Shown in pieces: positions 1 through 11,976 of a stretch of 64,000 bases of DNA (its first letter is position 1; every line of letters starts with the position of its first letter). The position numbers were made by a program, and so were the translations under genes. Origin of the DNA: Diospyros lotus (lineage: Eukaryota > Streptophyta > Magnoliopsida > Ericales > Ebenaceae); the NCBI RefSeq assembly GCF_014633365.1, contig NC_068347.1:12863655-12927654 (forward strand). The letters run 5' to 3'. The notes under the pieces are model-generated. The model worked only from the letters and a program-made list of their open reading frames with translations, had not been told where the DNA came from and did not search any database.

Positions 1-989
1 TTTGATTGGCCCCTCATCAATCAATCACATGAACGGTCACTTGGCCTTTCACAACCCGGATTTCACATTCGATGGCTCCAACACGCATATCAACTCATGC
101 CCAACTCCTTAATCTCAAATCTGGATTCCCCTGGATTCCAGCTCGACCCACTTGGGATTTCCATCTCATACAAACACCTGCTAGGGTCCACTTTCCACAC
201 GCCTATCATTCCCAATGATAGACCTCGTCTCATCATGAAACCAACTAGGGTTCACTCATACCCTAGGCACATCCCCTTCGGGATTATCATAACAATACGA
301 TCACATTGCCTGATGTCGAATCTTTTCCTTGAGCCTCAAGCTAACACCCATTTTAGCTCATTTTATTTCAAGCTCACACGCCTTACTACACCACTTCCAA
401 GGGACAACTCTATTCCCTCGAACATGCTCGGCAAATCCTTGACATAGGGATGCTCTACTAATTCCCTCCTGAACTAGTCATGTTTCAGCTTGGTGTCCCC
501 ACACGAGCCTTAACACTTCAATCTCAAGGAGTCCCCATCCTTAGAACATACCATACACCCAAATTCCAATATTCAGGTTTTCCTAATACCGACACCCACA
601 CTTGGGTTTTCAGTTCTTCTTTGCTCAACCCGTATACCTCTCATAGTTATATCATCTCAGCCCAGGGTATTTTCTTATTCCTGGAGAAGGAATACCCGAG
701 CATACCCTTCAAACCATCACAGGCCTCAATGCCTCGACCTGATCCCCTTAGGGTCCTCAGACCACATGTCCAGCTTTCAAGGTCATCGGATCAATTTCAC
801 ATCAAATCTCGAGACCACAAACCAACTGTTGTCAACCCCAACTCAATAGTTAAGACATTCTGACTTACATTCAAATCATGCCAGACAATCCCCGACTCAA
901 CACTCTGGCAGTCGCTCACATCAATCACTTAACCGAACATACATGATACCACTAGCACGTTAGCTTTCCCCACTCATAAAGCTAGCCAT

Positions 990-1001
990 GCTCTGATACC
1001 A
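990..1001 (-). other. Primer binding site, initiator-Met tRNA
   Basis: The minus strand reads TGGTATCAGAGC two bases inside the LTR end at 1004. This is the usual plant tRNA-iMet primer site and it fixes the element's orientation. Confidence 0.9.
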
Positions 1002-1003
1002 AC

Positions 1004-3592
1004 TGTAACAACCCGCTCCTACTTACGGGCGCCACCGGTAAAAAATCGACCCGATTACTCACCCGACGAACCACAACTGAAGGGTTGGACTATGTTTCAA
1101 CAGGAAATGCCCTAGGTGGGAACTAGGCTTCGTCCTTCCCTTCTCTCCACTCAGGAATCGATCCCAACTTAAACAAGAAAAACTCAGCGGACTGAGACCC
1201 AAAACCCGAGTGAGCTTCACCTCTCTTCAACTCGCCTCATAGCAAGCCAGAGGTGACTAGGCACAAAGCTAGCATAACAAACACTTCGCTGAGTATTGGG
1301 GGTTTTATGAGAACATACCTCGTTGGTCTTCACTCGGTCCGAATTTGGCTTCAACAACTCAAGCCACATATAAATCACGTAGACTCACAATCATCTATCA
1401 CACTGATGATTACAACAATTAAGTACATCTACGCTCAACAACACATACATTTACTCACAAGGGTATACATACATAACACCACATGGCTACATACAAGAGA
1501 TAAAAAAATACACAACTCGGGCAACACCGCTAGTTGTCACAATAGCCTCCCGGCGCCATCCCTGCTTGCATCTGGACTTGCAATATCTACACATGAGGTA
1601 AAACCTCATGAGTCACAAAGACTCAGTAAGGGTGCAATGCATGTAAATATGAATATAACCATGTTTATGTATGCCAATGCATGCAAATGAGGCTAGGCCC
1701 ACTCATCCTCACAACCCTCTAAGGTTTGAGGCATTAACCTATCAGCCCTTACAACACTAGTCCTCCTTATGGCCACAGGTCCACTAGATCTCACATCATG
1801 CAAGTGTTAACCACTACATGCAATACAACATAAAAACATTATCAAACACATTTACCAACTTGTAAGGCCACCTCCACATGGGGCCGTCCCTTACCTGGCT
1901 TGAAGCCTCTCCTGCCTCGACACGAACTCTAGCCGGAACCTCGAACTCTTCTAGGATCACCGCCTCCCCGGTCGAACCTAGATGCAAACACACACAAACC
2001 TAACTCCATTAACATTCGGCATTAAACCAATGCCCTCAACTTTGACACACACTACAAAACCATCCATCAACAAATTTTGAATCAACCCCACCGAGGGTTC
2101 AATCCAACCAATACTACACAGATCACTATCTCAAATAAGGGAAATTAACTCAAAAGAAATTTAATTAATTACCTTAACCAATCTGGAGGATAAATTCAAA
2201 AAATGTCAAACCCGACGCTGCCTCATGGGAGGCCACCTTGTGCTCAAAACCCCATTTCCGAGCTTTTGGCACGCTTCTCAAGCCCCAAAATACTTTCCAG
2301 ACTTTTCTCCCATTTTTCTGGAATTTTTTGGCATTTCTCTCCTTTTTTCCCTTATTTTCCAGAATTTATTTTATTTTTGTTTCTTTATTTTTTTTTCTTA
2401 TTTTTCTTTTTTCTTTATTTTTCCTCTCCTCCTCCACTGTTCTTCTTCTTCTTCTCCGGTTCTTCTTCCTCTTGCATGCGGCTCCTGCGCGCACTAGCAC
2501 TCGCCGCGCCGCTTGCCTCCGCCAGCCACCGTTCATGGCCATGCCGTCGCTGCCCCAACACCACAATGCGCAGCGCCACTGGCTGTCGCGCCTCCACCGT
2601 GAGCCACCATCACAGACGACCTCACCTCACATGACAACCGTCGCTATTGCCTCTAGTTTCAATCGCGGCTACCGCCGGCTGCTGGCCCTCCTCCGATTCT
2701 ATTGCTGGTCATAACTCATCGCCGGTCGCCCATCCGCCTCCATTGCGGCAGCTTCAAGCCGCTGCCTTCATCTTCCATCATCGGCCATGGCAGTTGCAGC
2801 CATGGCTGATCGGCCTCATCACCTTCACTCTCTCTCGCGCATTGCTCTCTCTCTCTCTCTCACGCGATCTCTCACTCTCATTTACTCTCTCTGCTCGCTC
2901 CCTCTATCTCTTGCTCTCTGCTCCTCTCAACCATTTCAAAATGGCAGGGACGCAAGAAGCTTCCTGGAAGCTTCTCACACACACACACACACGCGTATAA
3001 ATATATATATATATATATATATCACATTAACCCTCTAATTTCTCCTAAATTACACTTGAGGGATTTATTAATTGCAATTAGAAATATAAATAATTGCACT
3101 TTGACCATCCATGCCTTAATTAATAGATATAAAGCCCCACTAAATCTTGATTTCTCCATAATTAATTATTGAAGCTTACTCGATAATATTGATTTCGTTC
3201 CTAGGCCTGCACGGAACCTTTATTTGACCCAGAAACACTTAAGGGTTGTCTTACTCAGAAAACCGAACCAGCCCTAGGGTCCCCTCACCTTCCAGGAGGT
3301 CCCTTGCAATCATTCGGTACTAGCACCCATTCGAGTTTATACATAATTTATTTCGAAAATTATTTCAGATCTGACTGCTTCCAACGTCATTATCCTTGTC
3401 TCGAGACGCTCATCAATCTCTTGCCCTCTTTCCTAGACATCCAAGTCCCGAGGCATTCCCTGCAGTCGATTCGATAATTTTTATTAATTAATTTATCGAG
3501 ATTGACCCTTGGGCTTCCCGGACCATCCGAGATCAATTCAAAATAATAAAAAATTATTTATTTTTCAATACCATGTAATACCGGGTATTACA
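1004..3592 (-). repeat. 5' LTR of the left LARD
   Basis: The LTR is bounded by TGTAACAACC and GGTATTACA on the plus strand, so the minus strand begins TGTAATACCC and ends GTTACA. It resembles the 2729-bp LTRs at 39458 and 48128 over most of its length. Inside are hairpins at about 1591-1624 (GAGTCACAAAGACTC at 1610-1624), a GC-rich block at about 2470-2830, a CT run near 2847-2880, a CA run near 2975 and an (AT)n run near 3000-3022. The GC-rich block produces several overlapping open frames that I regard as chance. It diverges clearly from the other two LTRs, so it is an older copy or another subfamily. Confidence 0.85.
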
Positions 3593-3835
3593 AATATAAT
3601 CCAAAATAAATACCATATCAGCTAAAATTTTATCCAAAAATATCTCACTAATCTCTGAAAGTGAAGGGAATTTTTTCCGCCAAAATAAGTGTTGGTATAT
3701 TAATTTACCCACACATAATAAATGTAGATAATGTAATGACTTTGTCTAATTTAATTACCCACACATATTACTGTTATGTGTGGGTAAATACCTACGTATA
3801 ATATGTGTGGGTAAAACCCTCAAATTCTTATAGTG
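3593..3835 (-). mobile_element. CACTA-type DNA transposon terminus
   Basis: Reading from 3835 on the minus strand, the sequence starts CACTATAAGAA, a typical CACTA terminus. It carries four copies of the 13-mer TTACCCACACATA within about 130 bp, two in each orientation, as expected for subterminal repeats. It abuts the LARD LTR at 3592 and, at 3836, a Tat-type tandem repeat unit, which it appears to have interrupted. Only one end is seen and there is no transposase. Confidence 0.6.
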
Positions 3836-3941
3836 GAGGGAAAATCAGATTCAAGTCTGTTGGCCCGTTTACAACCTGACAACATGGGAAAAACCTAACG
3901 CAACCCCATTGTCCCTCTCATTGCCCCACTTACAACCCAAC

Positions 3942-6425
3942 TGTAAAGACCCGCCTCCTAGAGCCCCCGTGCACAAAGAGGATCCGTGAGAGGGTCATTA
4001 TTTGAATGATATCGAACAATAACACAACCTAACTCCCACACAACCCTTATAGATACAATAACCTTTTATCACATAAACATTTCATAATCCTTCTTACATA
4101 AGCATTCACACCGTGAGAACATAAAAGCTTTACCCTGACCAAACACAATGACACCCAAGATCTAGGTTCGGGAGAACTTTGCACCTACTATCATGACTTC
4201 ATGATCTGGACTCAACCCCGTCGAGCATACCTGATATCTCAGGCGATTCTCTTACCTGGAATGATGGAAAGCAAACGTGAGTCACAAGACTCAACAAGCT
4301 CTAGAAAGAAAGGCTGTAGGTAAAAGACAAAACTCTTCCCATAACATCCCATGCAATTCATGTCAATACAACGTCATACCATGCCACGTCCAATACCTGC
4401 CTTATTTCTAAATGCATAACCATATAGTAAATACCACATAAATGGTCCTTAGGGCCCACATAAAACACACACTTGCGCCCAAGTCCAACATACAAACCTG
4501 TTAGCAGCCCAATATAGGCTACTTTATCATTAATCCACTGTGGGTCGTATCCCACTTCCCATAACCATTCACACTGTGGGTCGTGTCCCACCTCCCATAA
4601 TCACTCACACTATGGGTCGTACCCCACTTTCCATCGTGGGCCACTTCCACTGTATACGCTCTGTGGTGGGTGCCATCCATCCCCCTCACTTATAGCCATA
4701 CATCCTTACCATGCAATGCAACAAATAGGAAATGCAATGGCTTTTGTAGCATAAACGTGATGACAAGGCCCCCATAAACCAAGCATCAGGCCATGCTACG
4801 CCCATATAAAAATTCACACATGCGAGATGCTCTAAATGCACCGGCTCACCTAGGGTACCCAAGTTGGCTCTTTAACCAATCGGGTCATGCAAATGCTCAC
4901 ACATCCAATCACACACAAATCATGTCCTGCCAATGAATGCAACCCCAAACCCCATGCTTCACACGCATCATGATATGCACAAGCCAAGGCGGGAATCTGG
5001 CAATACCAGCTCTTTTGGCCCGTCTAGCGCTTATCGCAATAGCCGATGACTAGCGCCCATACATCCAGCCATCAACTGCCACGACCCACGGCCGAAAGTC
5101 AATGGCTTTGTACCTCATACCCTTAAGACACACATGGTTATCATTAAACTCAGCATTTCATAAACACCCCTCATGACTCATCATACACTTACGACACAAT
5201 CATCAGTACCCCATTCTTCTGCTCATCTCTTATGATGTTAATAAACCATTCACTTTTCTCATTATACCCTTTAACATAACCCAATAAACCATACCGACTC
5301 TTCTAAGAACCTAGCCCATCGGGTTCGGCATCATTCCTAAGGAAAGTAGAGCGGTACGAAGCCCCGTGAAGGATAAAATAAACAACACCAAAATATCACT
5401 TACTTAACTTATTTAATCACCAATAGACCAATTATTAACATATAAGTTGTGGAATTGTTGCCACGCGGATTATCATTATTAATGCGTTGAACCGAGTCAT
5501 GGTGAGGTAGGGAATAAAATAAGTAAAACTACAGAGACTTTTACAGGAAACATAGAACAGAAGGAGAGGGTTGGAAGCTTGCCTGCAAATAACCAATCCC
5601 AACTTTCTTCGCACTCTCGCTGCGAAGTAATATAGTTAAAGTAAATAATGAGTTCTCATGTATATAATGCTCTAATAATTTATTTAGCTTACCTGGGCCA
5701 CTTTAAATGCAGATTAAGCCAGATTACTCCCCACTTTCCTTGGATTTTCTCCCTTGCGCGCTGCTGGCCAAGCCCCCCCTCTTCTCCCACTTTTCTTCAT
5801 GTTCCTGTTGGCTAGGAGATGCCCGAATTGGGCTTAAAAAGGGTGCAAAACGAGCGGCTGGGGGAGAGCCACGTGGCGGCTATTGAGGCAGTCGCTGGGG
5901 AGCACCATTGCCTCCCCAAAATGACGTCGTTTCAGGGAGGATTTTGCTAAAAAACTAGCAAATCCATCCCAACCTCGTGTGCGTGCCCACGGGTTTGATC
6001 CTGCATCCACCCCTTGGTCCCCCTCGCGTGCGACCACCCGCGCCACACGTCATCTTCAACATATATGCGGCCCCCATTAATTTTAAAGTGAACTCATGGC
6101 CACTTTCGCAATTTGCATTTCAGCACCCACGATTTCCATTAATTACACACACGCCTCGTTATTAATTTCCTTAACACACGAACTTCCATTTCCACTCATT
6201 CCACTTACACCCCAAATTTCTAAATAAATTCCCCAACTTAATTTATTTTATTCTTTCAATATTCCTGTAGGTACTCCCAAATAAAATAATTAATTATCCT
6301 AATCATCCATTTCCTCAAAACCATAAAAAATATTATTTCCTCATAAATTCTCATATATTCAATAATTATCTCCAATACTAGAATCAATAATTATTATTTA
6401 TCTTCAAAATTTTTGGGATATTACA
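3942..6425 (-). mobile_element. Solo LTR, Tekay/Del-like family
   Basis: This 2484-bp insertion begins TGTAAAGACC and ends GGGATATTACA, so it is oriented minus like the other Tekay-like LTRs here. It interrupts the Tat-type tandem array. Flanks ccaac and ctgac match at three of five bases; the expected repeat sequence at that site is close to ctgac, so this is a plausible decayed target duplication. A GAGTCACAAGACTC hairpin at 4279-4292 matches the conserved LTR hairpin. No internal region is attached. Confidence 0.75.
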
Positions 6426-6806
6426 CTGACAACAAGGGAAAAACTCAACGCAACCCCGTTGTCCCGCTTATAGCCTGACAACAAGGGAAAAACAGATTCA
6501 AGCCCGTTACCCCACTCATGGCCCGACAATGAGGGAAAAACAGATTCAAGCTTGTTGCCCCGCTTATAGCTTCGCAACGAGGGAAAAACCAAATGTAACG
6601 CCATTGTCCCGCTCATGGCCCGAAAACAAGGGAAAAACAAATTCAAGTCTGTTGCCACGCTTACACCTTGGCAACGAGGGAAAAATCCAAAGCAACCCTA
6701 TTGTCTCGCTTATGGCCCTACAACGGGGGGAAAATAAATTCAAGCTCGTCGCCCTGCTTATAACCCGACAACGAGGGAAAAACCCAACACAACCCCGTTG
6801 TCCTGC
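6426..6806 (+). repeat. Tat 3'-region tandem repeats, about six degenerate units
   Basis: Units of about 55-65 bp alternate a GRCAACRAGGGAAAAAC block with a CCGTTGTCCCGCTTATRGCC block. They are related to, but longer and more diverged than, the 47-bp array of element C. Short open frames on both strands here follow the periodicity and are not genes. Confidence 0.8.
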
Positions 6807-7576
6807 TACCGAGTGGGTCATGAAAAGGGGATGGACCCCACCCACTCGGTCATGATCGAGTGGGTCTTCCCTTCTTGCTGCCTCTCGAGGTGATCAAAGG
6901 CATGAAGCACACACTTGATTATGACCGAGTGGGTATCCCTTGTGCCCCTACGGATGGGCTCCAAGACTCTTAGATGAGCAGTGGAATCACTGGAATGCGT
7001 CATGAGACTCTCACTGTGGTTGCCACGTGTCTCTCCTCTCCCTCCTCTATTAATAGGAGGCCACGCCTTCGACACAAGGTACGCGTTCTTGGGCACTCTT
7101 AGTACATTCTCACACTCTTGCTCTTTGGAATTGACTTAGGTATCGGAGGGTTTTCACGGGGACACCCACCCGCGCCCCTAATGGTGCTCTCATCTTGCAG
7201 GTCTCTCTATCATCAAGGGCCACTTGGTCATCAGGGGCACCTGGTCATCAAGGGCCACTCGGTCATTAAGGCTACTCCTTCATTAAGGGTCACTCATTCA
7301 TCAGACCCACTCAATCATCAAGGGCCACTCCTTTATCAGACCCAATCGATCATCAAGGGCCACTCGTTCATCAGATGCACTCAGTCATTAAGGGTCACTC
7401 GGTCATCAAACTCTCCTGTTCTTATCAGTGCGACTCGATCATTAGACTCTTAACATACGGTGACGAGACTCTCAACACACGGTGACGAGGCTTGAATGGG
7501 ACTCCCGCAATCAACCACACATAAATTGTATTCTCTCATGAAAAAAAAAATAGATTGTCGTATTTTGGCAACAACA
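6807..7576 (+). repeat. Tat-family 3' LTR, 5'-truncated
   Basis: This part contains the palindrome CACTCGGTCATGATCGAGTG near 6843-6864, a TATA-like CTATTAATAGG near 7048, the conserved block near 7140-7170 about GGAGGGTTTTC and CACCCACCCGCG, and a U5 array of ATCAAGGGCCACTCG-like units at about 7210-7440. It is the reverse complement of the LTR structures at 17806-18510 and 34632-36019. The intact terminus at 7576 means the following sequence is its insertion target. Confidence 0.75.
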
Positions 7577-8871
7577 AAAATCAATACACAGAGAACACTA
7601 ACATTTTATAGTGGTTCGGCTAATATAGCTTATGGTCACTCCCTTAGTAACCCACTAAGGTAGTTGCATTCAATTCACTTAAAAACAAACCCCTACTTAG
7701 CCAAGTAGGTCCTCTAGTCCTCGACTAGGAAAACAAATACAACCTTCTATCACTTGGATAGGCCCTCAAGCTTACAAGCTATAAAGAGAAAATACAATGG
7801 TAAATGAAATTGAAACTCTCAGAGCTTTTGCTCTTAGTTACACGTTCTCTCAAAATAAAACTAAGAGGCTGAAAATGAGTTTAAACAAATAAGAATAAAG
7901 CCTTAGTATAACAAAAAATGTGAACAAAAATTTAACGCACAATTGATCTTGAATGCACTGTAGGTAAGAATTGAATGTTCTTTAGCAGCTTTAAATGTTC
8001 TTTCAACCACCTATTTATACATGATGGTGCTTAAAGACAAAAATAGAGCCATTGATGGTAGTTGGGCGAGCATTTAATGCACCAAAAACTAGCTATTATT
8101 TGTTTCAGAGTAACAAACTGTCGACAAAGAAAATAGGTTAGTCGACAAACTTATAATACAAAATAAGACATAGTCGACAGATTGAAGCTTCCTATCGACT
8201 GCACTAAAAAACAAATGTTGTTTGTCGACAGATACTGGTAGGTTAGTTGACAGATTAAGCCCAATGAAGAATTATATAAATGCATACATACTGTTAGTCA
8301 ACAAAATTCATATCTTAGTTGACAGAATGAGACTAACTAAAAATGTCAAGCAAGATGGCTCACAATTAGTCGGTAGAAGCAAAGCTTTTCTATTGGCAAA
8401 TGCAATTTCTTGAAAACTGATAGTCAACAGAAGCTTAGCACTTAGTCGACAGATCCTAAGTAAAAACAAACACTTTGTTGGCAACTTTTAAAGAATGCTA
8501 GTTTTTTGAAGAAACCTCTTTTAACTTGGTTCTTTTGAATACTCGTGTTTCTTTTTTAACACTTGCAGCATCATTTCTCATGTTTGGAGAAAGATTTAAG
8601 TATTCATGCTTTGTTTTTTCAATATCCTAATACATGATTTAATGCTTCTTTTGAAAATCATGATTGATGCTCTCTTTAGAACAATTCTTAGATAATTTAA
8701 AGACTTAATAAGTGAATTTATTTTCAATCAAAACACTTCCATATGAAATACTCTTTGAACATGTAAACCATATGAATTCATTGTAATTGATTTTTGAGAC
8801 ACTTACAAGCAAGTATTTTGAGTTTAAATTCTTTTGGCATATAACTTGTCATTATTAAAACATTTATGACA
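7577..8871 (+). repeat. Copia-like (possibly SIRE/Maximus-type) LTR fragment
   Basis: It begins at the Tat insertion point and carries TTTATAGTGGTTCGGC followed by two hairpins (7611-7638, 7642-7660), as in the solo LTR at 21888-23995. A possible TATA (TATTTATACATG) lies near 8018. Eleven TAGTCGACAGA-like motifs occupy 8119-8454. A likely terminus is ATGACA at 8871, by resemblance to the end of the other LTR. Its start lies left of the Tat fragment and is not identified. Lineage and strand are inferred. Confidence 0.45.
8119..8454. repeat. Cluster of eleven TAGTCGACAGA-like motifs
   Basis: Motifs start near 8119, 8139, 8172, 8193, 8223, 8245, 8294, 8313, 8368, 8421 and 8443. The core GTCGAC is a palindrome; variants are mainly GTTGAC and GTCAAC, the two products of CpG deamination. 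Spacing is irregular (20-55 bp), so this is a dispersed motif cluster and not a simple tandem repeat. Confidence 0.75.
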
Positions 8872-9416
8872 AGAGTAAAATATTAGTGATCTATTTATTA
8901 TTATTTTTTTAATTTGAAAATAAAATAGAAATTGGAAAACTTTAAAAAATCTATAATATCGTAACAAAAATAGAAATTCAAAATATTTATATGATGCTTG
9001 AAATATCATCTAAATTGGGAACTTTTTTTGGAAAATAAATTTTGATTATTTATAAAATAAAATTACTACAAACGATGAAATGTTTTATTTCAAATTGAAT
9101 AAGGTGACGTGTTTTGAAGATATCTTTCTCTAAAATGAGTAACACGTATATACTTAGCTAGTTAATTGGTAAAATGTTTTATTTTTTACGTGACAAAATG
9201 ATTTATTTCAAATTCAAAATATATTTTCTAGTTAACAAAAAAACGAGGCATCTGTACTCATAATACTAGATGCAAATTAAATATACTAATAGCTTAATAG
9301 CTTTCTAATAATTTTACACAAATATAGTAATAATAATAATAATGGAAAATGAGTGCTCAAATTTCACACACTAGTTCTAATTTAAACAAAATAAGAATGA
9401 CTCTTGTTTACATGGT

Positions 9417-9477
<61 letters not shown>

Positions 9478-9765
9478 TTTTTTCATTGTTCTATGGAGCA
9501 AAGAATAGATCAAATAACCGTTCCGTCCTTCATCCATGCAAAACAAGTGGAATAGATTAAAAGTTTACTGCTTAAAATATGTTTTTATTTGACAATTTAT
9601 TAATTAATCCCAAAATAGCACGATTATGTATGGTGTAGAAAACAAGCTTATGATAGGAAGTTCAACACATGTCATGACAACCACGAAAAGTGTAGTAAAA
9701 ACTGATTTAGAGGTTTGATGCGGGTGGACGAGTCCAAACAGGTGGGGGCGCGGGTGGGTGGGAGA
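8872..9765. other. AT-rich intergenic DNA, no gene seen
   Basis: Strongly AT-rich sequence with no convincing coding frame, LTR terminus or repeat except the (ATA)n microsatellite. It may be old decayed transposon or original host DNA, and is the only sizeable stretch in the window I cannot assign. Confidence 0.5.
9418..9476. repeat. (ATA)n microsatellite
   Basis: About 19 uninterrupted ATA/TAA units. It creates a run of isoleucines in one frame, which is spurious. Confidence 0.95.
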
Positions 9766-10035
9766 AATTAAAATTCTTAATTTTGTTTTAATTTTAGCGG
9801 CGGTTTTAAAAATCGCCGTTAAAATTAAAATTTTTAATTTTGTTTTAATTTTTGCGGCGGTTTTAAAATCGCCGCAAAAAATATGATTTGCGGCGGTTAT
9901 TCCAGCGGTTGGTCAAAACCGCCGCTAAATGCTCCGCGACGGCTGATTTAGCGGCGGTTTTCAAAACTGCCGCTAAATCACTTAGCGGTGCTAAATGCAA
10001 AAAAAATCGCCGCTAAATGCCAATTTTTTGTAGTG
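9766..10035 (-). mobile_element. CACTA-type transposon terminus with GCGGCGG subterminal repeats
   Basis: Reading from 10035 on the minus strand the sequence starts CACTACAAAAAATTGGC and continues with repeated TTTAGCGGCGGTTTT units in both orientations, the usual layout of a CACTA (En/Spm-like) end. The plus-strand end TTTTTTGTAGTG abuts an LTR at 10036, so the transposon truncated or interrupted that LTR. The other end is not found to the left; the inner boundary at 9766 is approximate. No transposase is seen. Confidence 0.65.
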
Positions 10036-11976
10036 TGACCCATTCTCAAGAAGACCCCATCCCGTCCCACACGGACATAATCACGACACGAAAATCAATG
10101 CCTCGATGATATGAAAAACCACACGCCATGCACCGACTCTTTTACAAGTAAAAACAGTTTATTCAATATACCACATGTTCAATATGCATACGATGCCACA
10201 AGTACATAAGTAAAATGCCTACACGATATAATCTAAATTCAGAAGGGCATAATCGCTTGCCAAAACTGGTTCAAACACATGCAACCTAAGCTCGGGAGGG
10301 TAGAACCGCTCACCTGAACCCATTTCACACACACCAAACCATTTTCAAGACAATGGATAAGACTGAAATCAAACCACTCACCTTATTTGAAAAGACAATT
10401 TGTGCCTCGTAATGCATGATAAGCCTTGAAATGTGCGTCTGAATAATTTCCTAAATTTGGCATGCTCCTCTAACCACAAATAAATTCCTAGAATTTTTCA
10501 GGATTTTTCCCATTTATCCATATTTTTCTTTCATTTCTTTCCTCTTCTTCCTTTTTCTTTTCTCTTCTTCTTCTTCTCCACTTCATCTTCCTCTTCTAGC
10601 CCATGTTCTTCCGCCGAACCAGCTTCATCTAGCCACCGCACTGCCGTGTTCGCAGCCTTGCCGAGGGCTGCCATACCGCCCCCGACGCCGGCTGCGTTGC
10701 TGGCCAGCTGCTACAACGCAGCTTTGCGACTGCCATGGCTACGCCTTCGACCATCTCCACCGCTTCTGAGTGCGTCTAGGACCTCCACAGAGCTCTACAA
10801 TCGCCTCGCATGCACGCATGCACCGCCAACCGAGTTGCCTTACGCACCCGCTGCTGCCCTGCCTTACTCTCGAGTTGCCATGGCTACGGCTTGCGGCCAT
10901 AGTTGTTGTCCATCAATTGCGACCAGCTTTGGCTGCTTCCAGCAACCCTTGTGGTAGCCTCCGATCTCCAGCTTTGGTCCCCAATTTATCCCTCGACCTC
11001 TCGGCCATTTACTCGCCCATGCTTGCCGCCATTCTGCTATTGCTTTGCTTAATTTCTTCTTTCCTTTCATTTCCCATTTTGCTCTCAAATGACCCCTATT
11101 TATAGAGATCCCACCAACTCAAGAGCCTTGGCCACCACTACTTGCTCCCACTTGCATTAAAACTTGGCCATTACTCCAAGCAATTCGTCCATGAAGCTTC
11201 CCAGAAGCTGCCACTACCAGCACACATGCACGCACGTACACACTTATATATATATATCTATATATTTCACTATTAATATAAAGAAATTACATAATTAAAC
11301 CCCAATTTCCTTCTTAATCTCACTTGAGTAATTCCTTTATTGCAACTATGCCCTCAGATATCCAATTAATTTGCATTTCAGTACCGAAAATGCAAAATTA
11401 ATAATCCAGGATTACTCGATAATGACGATTCCGCCCCAAGGTCCTCATTGGGCTATTGTTTCATCCCAAAACCATTGAGGGGTTATTCCTTACGAAAAAT
11501 TGGAGCCCCCTCAGGCTTCCATTGACTTCCCGAAAGTCCCCTATAATAATTCAGTAATTTAGCCTAAACCATAGCTATATTTTAGTTGTACTAAAAATCG
11601 TTTCTGTCTCAATTTCTTTTAATACCATAAATCCTATCTCGGGATACTCGTCAACACCATAACATTTTTCTTAGATATCTAGACTCCAGGGCATTCCCTA
11701 TCGCTGATTCGACGTCTTATTTTGCTACCACAACCATTTTTCGGTATCCCAGACTCATTCAAACAACGTGACAACCAAACGAAACATGGGATATTATATT
11801 TATCCACAACATACTTTTTCTTCTTGAGATACTTATATTCTGGGGCATTCCCTTCAATCAATTCGGTTGTTTATAACTCCAAGAAATTATACTTAAACCC
11901 CAAAACTTCTAATAAATTCATTTTTGCCCTTGGATAAATTACTCTTTGAGTCCTTTAGAAATTCTCGGGTATTACA
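10036..11976 (-). repeat. 3' LTR of element E (truncated)
   Basis: The minus strand begins TGTAATACCCGAG at 11976, preceded by a polypurine tract, so this is a 3' LTR. Its downstream end is cut at 10036 by the CACTA terminus. The part at 10040-10140 (CCCCATCCCGYCCC, CACGCCATGCACC) matches 29460-29525 of the solo LTR at 28722-31133, so the two belong to related families. A TATA-like CTATAAATAGG (minus) lies at about 11094-11106, followed by a GC-rich block at 10590-10990 and a CT-rich tract at 10500-10600. Confidence 0.75.

Larger units (their letters stand above)
1..3592 (-). mobile_element. LARD-type LTR retrotransposon, partial (5' LTR and start of internal region)
   Basis: Reading on the minus strand, a 2.6-kb LTR (3592 to 1004) is followed by a tRNA-iMet primer binding site and 1 kb of internal sequence that leaves the window at base 1. 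The internal part matches 47034-48127 of the complete LARD at 39458-50856, including the same order of motifs up to the PBS, but lacks roughly 135 bases corresponding to about 47340-47500. No gag or pol reading frame is visible. The left LTR and target duplication lie outside the window. Family membership rests on the shared LTR ends, PBS and internal homology. Confidence 0.85.
3836..7576 (+). mobile_element. Tat-lineage fragment: tandem repeats plus 3' LTR part
   Basis: The plus strand carries degenerate tandem units (3836-3941 and 6426-6806) built on CAACGAGGGAAAAAC and CCCGTTGTCCCGC, the same theme as the reverse complement of the 47-bp array in element C. They are followed by LTR sequence ending TATTTTGGCAACAACA at 7576, the exact LTR terminus of element C in opposite orientation. 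The junction near 6807 passes directly from repeat into LTR U3, with no polypurine tract or LTR start, so a deletion or recombination removed them. A solo LTR sits at 3942-6425. Confidence 0.7.

Noticed and set aside
2203..2714. Overlapping open frames of 90-158 codons
   Set aside because: They lie in the pyrimidine-rich and GC-rich part of the left LARD LTR, in all three frames, with low-complexity Phe/Ser runs.
9349..9555. Small ORF with a poly-isoleucine run
   Set aside because: It is the (ATA)n microsatellite read in one frame.
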